Positions 63,719-64,000 of a stretch of DNA of 64,000 bases are shown in pieces. This stretch comes from Pomacea canaliculata (lineage: Eukaryota > Mollusca > Gastropoda > Architaenioglossa > Ampullariidae). The position numbers and the translations under genes are program-made. The stretch is from NCBI RefSeq assembly GCF_003073045.1, contig NC_037595.1:11152074-11216073 (forward strand). The letters are read 5' to 3'. Numbering within the stretch: the first letter of the stretch is position 1; each line of letters opens with the position of its first letter. The notes beneath the pieces were generated by a model. The model was not told the DNA's origin and ran no database searches. It worked only from the letters and a program-made list of their open reading frames with translations.

Positions 63719-64000
63719 TTTTTAAATGGTACTTTCCTGACAAGGGTAAGAACTGCACAGTCTCTACAAATATCGTCTTACGTACTTGCTTCCCTTCCCA
63801 GTGGCCTGCTCCGCATGAATGCCCCAGTTAAACTGATGTAAATTTTGAAATCCATTTGCAGGAGCAGGAATATTTTTTTAACCCCCCCCCCTCTCTCTCT
63901 CTCTCTCCGACCGATAGCTTTTAATAAAAGGGTATGACAAAATATTTATCATATTCCGCAAAATGTTTTCCGGGAGAACATAGTTAATAGATTCAACTGA

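Larger units (their letters stand above)
61363..64000. other. Gene-free right flank
   Basis: The left edge should hold the aldolase-like gene's promoter. The rest is AT-rich with no recognisable coding exon on either strand. It contains a dispersed repeat copy at 63231-63298 and a possible solo LTR at 63396-63718. Confidence 0.55.

Noticed and set aside
1-64000. CRISPR array, prokaryotic operon or toxin-antitoxin system
   Set aside because: No spaced direct repeats or operon structure; the spliced genes show this is animal nuclear DNA.

Overview
The window is animal nuclear DNA: AT-rich, with long introns, clean GT-AG exon structures, many microsatellites and small transposon relics. Protein family content and a short dispersed repeat of a kind I associate with snail genomes suggest a lophotrochozoan, probably a gastropod mollusc. 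The species is an inference and cannot be fixed from this sequence.

Layout. 1-8354: no gene recognised, only simple repeats and a possible LINE tail. 8355-17572 (minus): thymidine phosphorylase, eight exons, with a 100-base N gap in exon 6 and a false, error-rich second copy of about 1.1 kb beside the gap. 20640-31104 (minus): TRAPPC10, 21 exons. 31868-35190 (plus): lambda-crystallin/L-gulonate 3-dehydrogenase copy A, head-to-head with TRAPPC10. 36493-39184 (minus): copy B. 39980-40019: relic of another first exon. 41239-42025: LTR fossil. 42052-42467 (minus): orphan BTB-type exon. 47570-50314 (minus): copy C. 51101-56482 (plus): KIF25-type kinesin, head-to-head with copy C. 57154-61362 (minus): D-threonine aldolase-like PLP enzyme, convergent with the kinesin gene. 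61363-64000: no gene, a dispersed repeat and a possible solo LTR.

The genes are housekeeping or metabolic and do not form one pathway. The lambda-crystallin copies are the one real cluster. All three share the same six-exon design and splice phases; B and C are recent duplicates whose introns still align, while A is older. Every recognised gene carries at least one single-base frame slip, usually in a run of identical bases, with otherwise well-conserved coding on both sides. Together with the noisy duplicate at the gap, this points to residual long-read errors rather than gene death. I found no CRISPR array, prokaryotic operon or wholly new system. The most useful observations are the assembly artefact, the lambda-crystallin duplication history, and several small mobile elements with visible target-site duplications.
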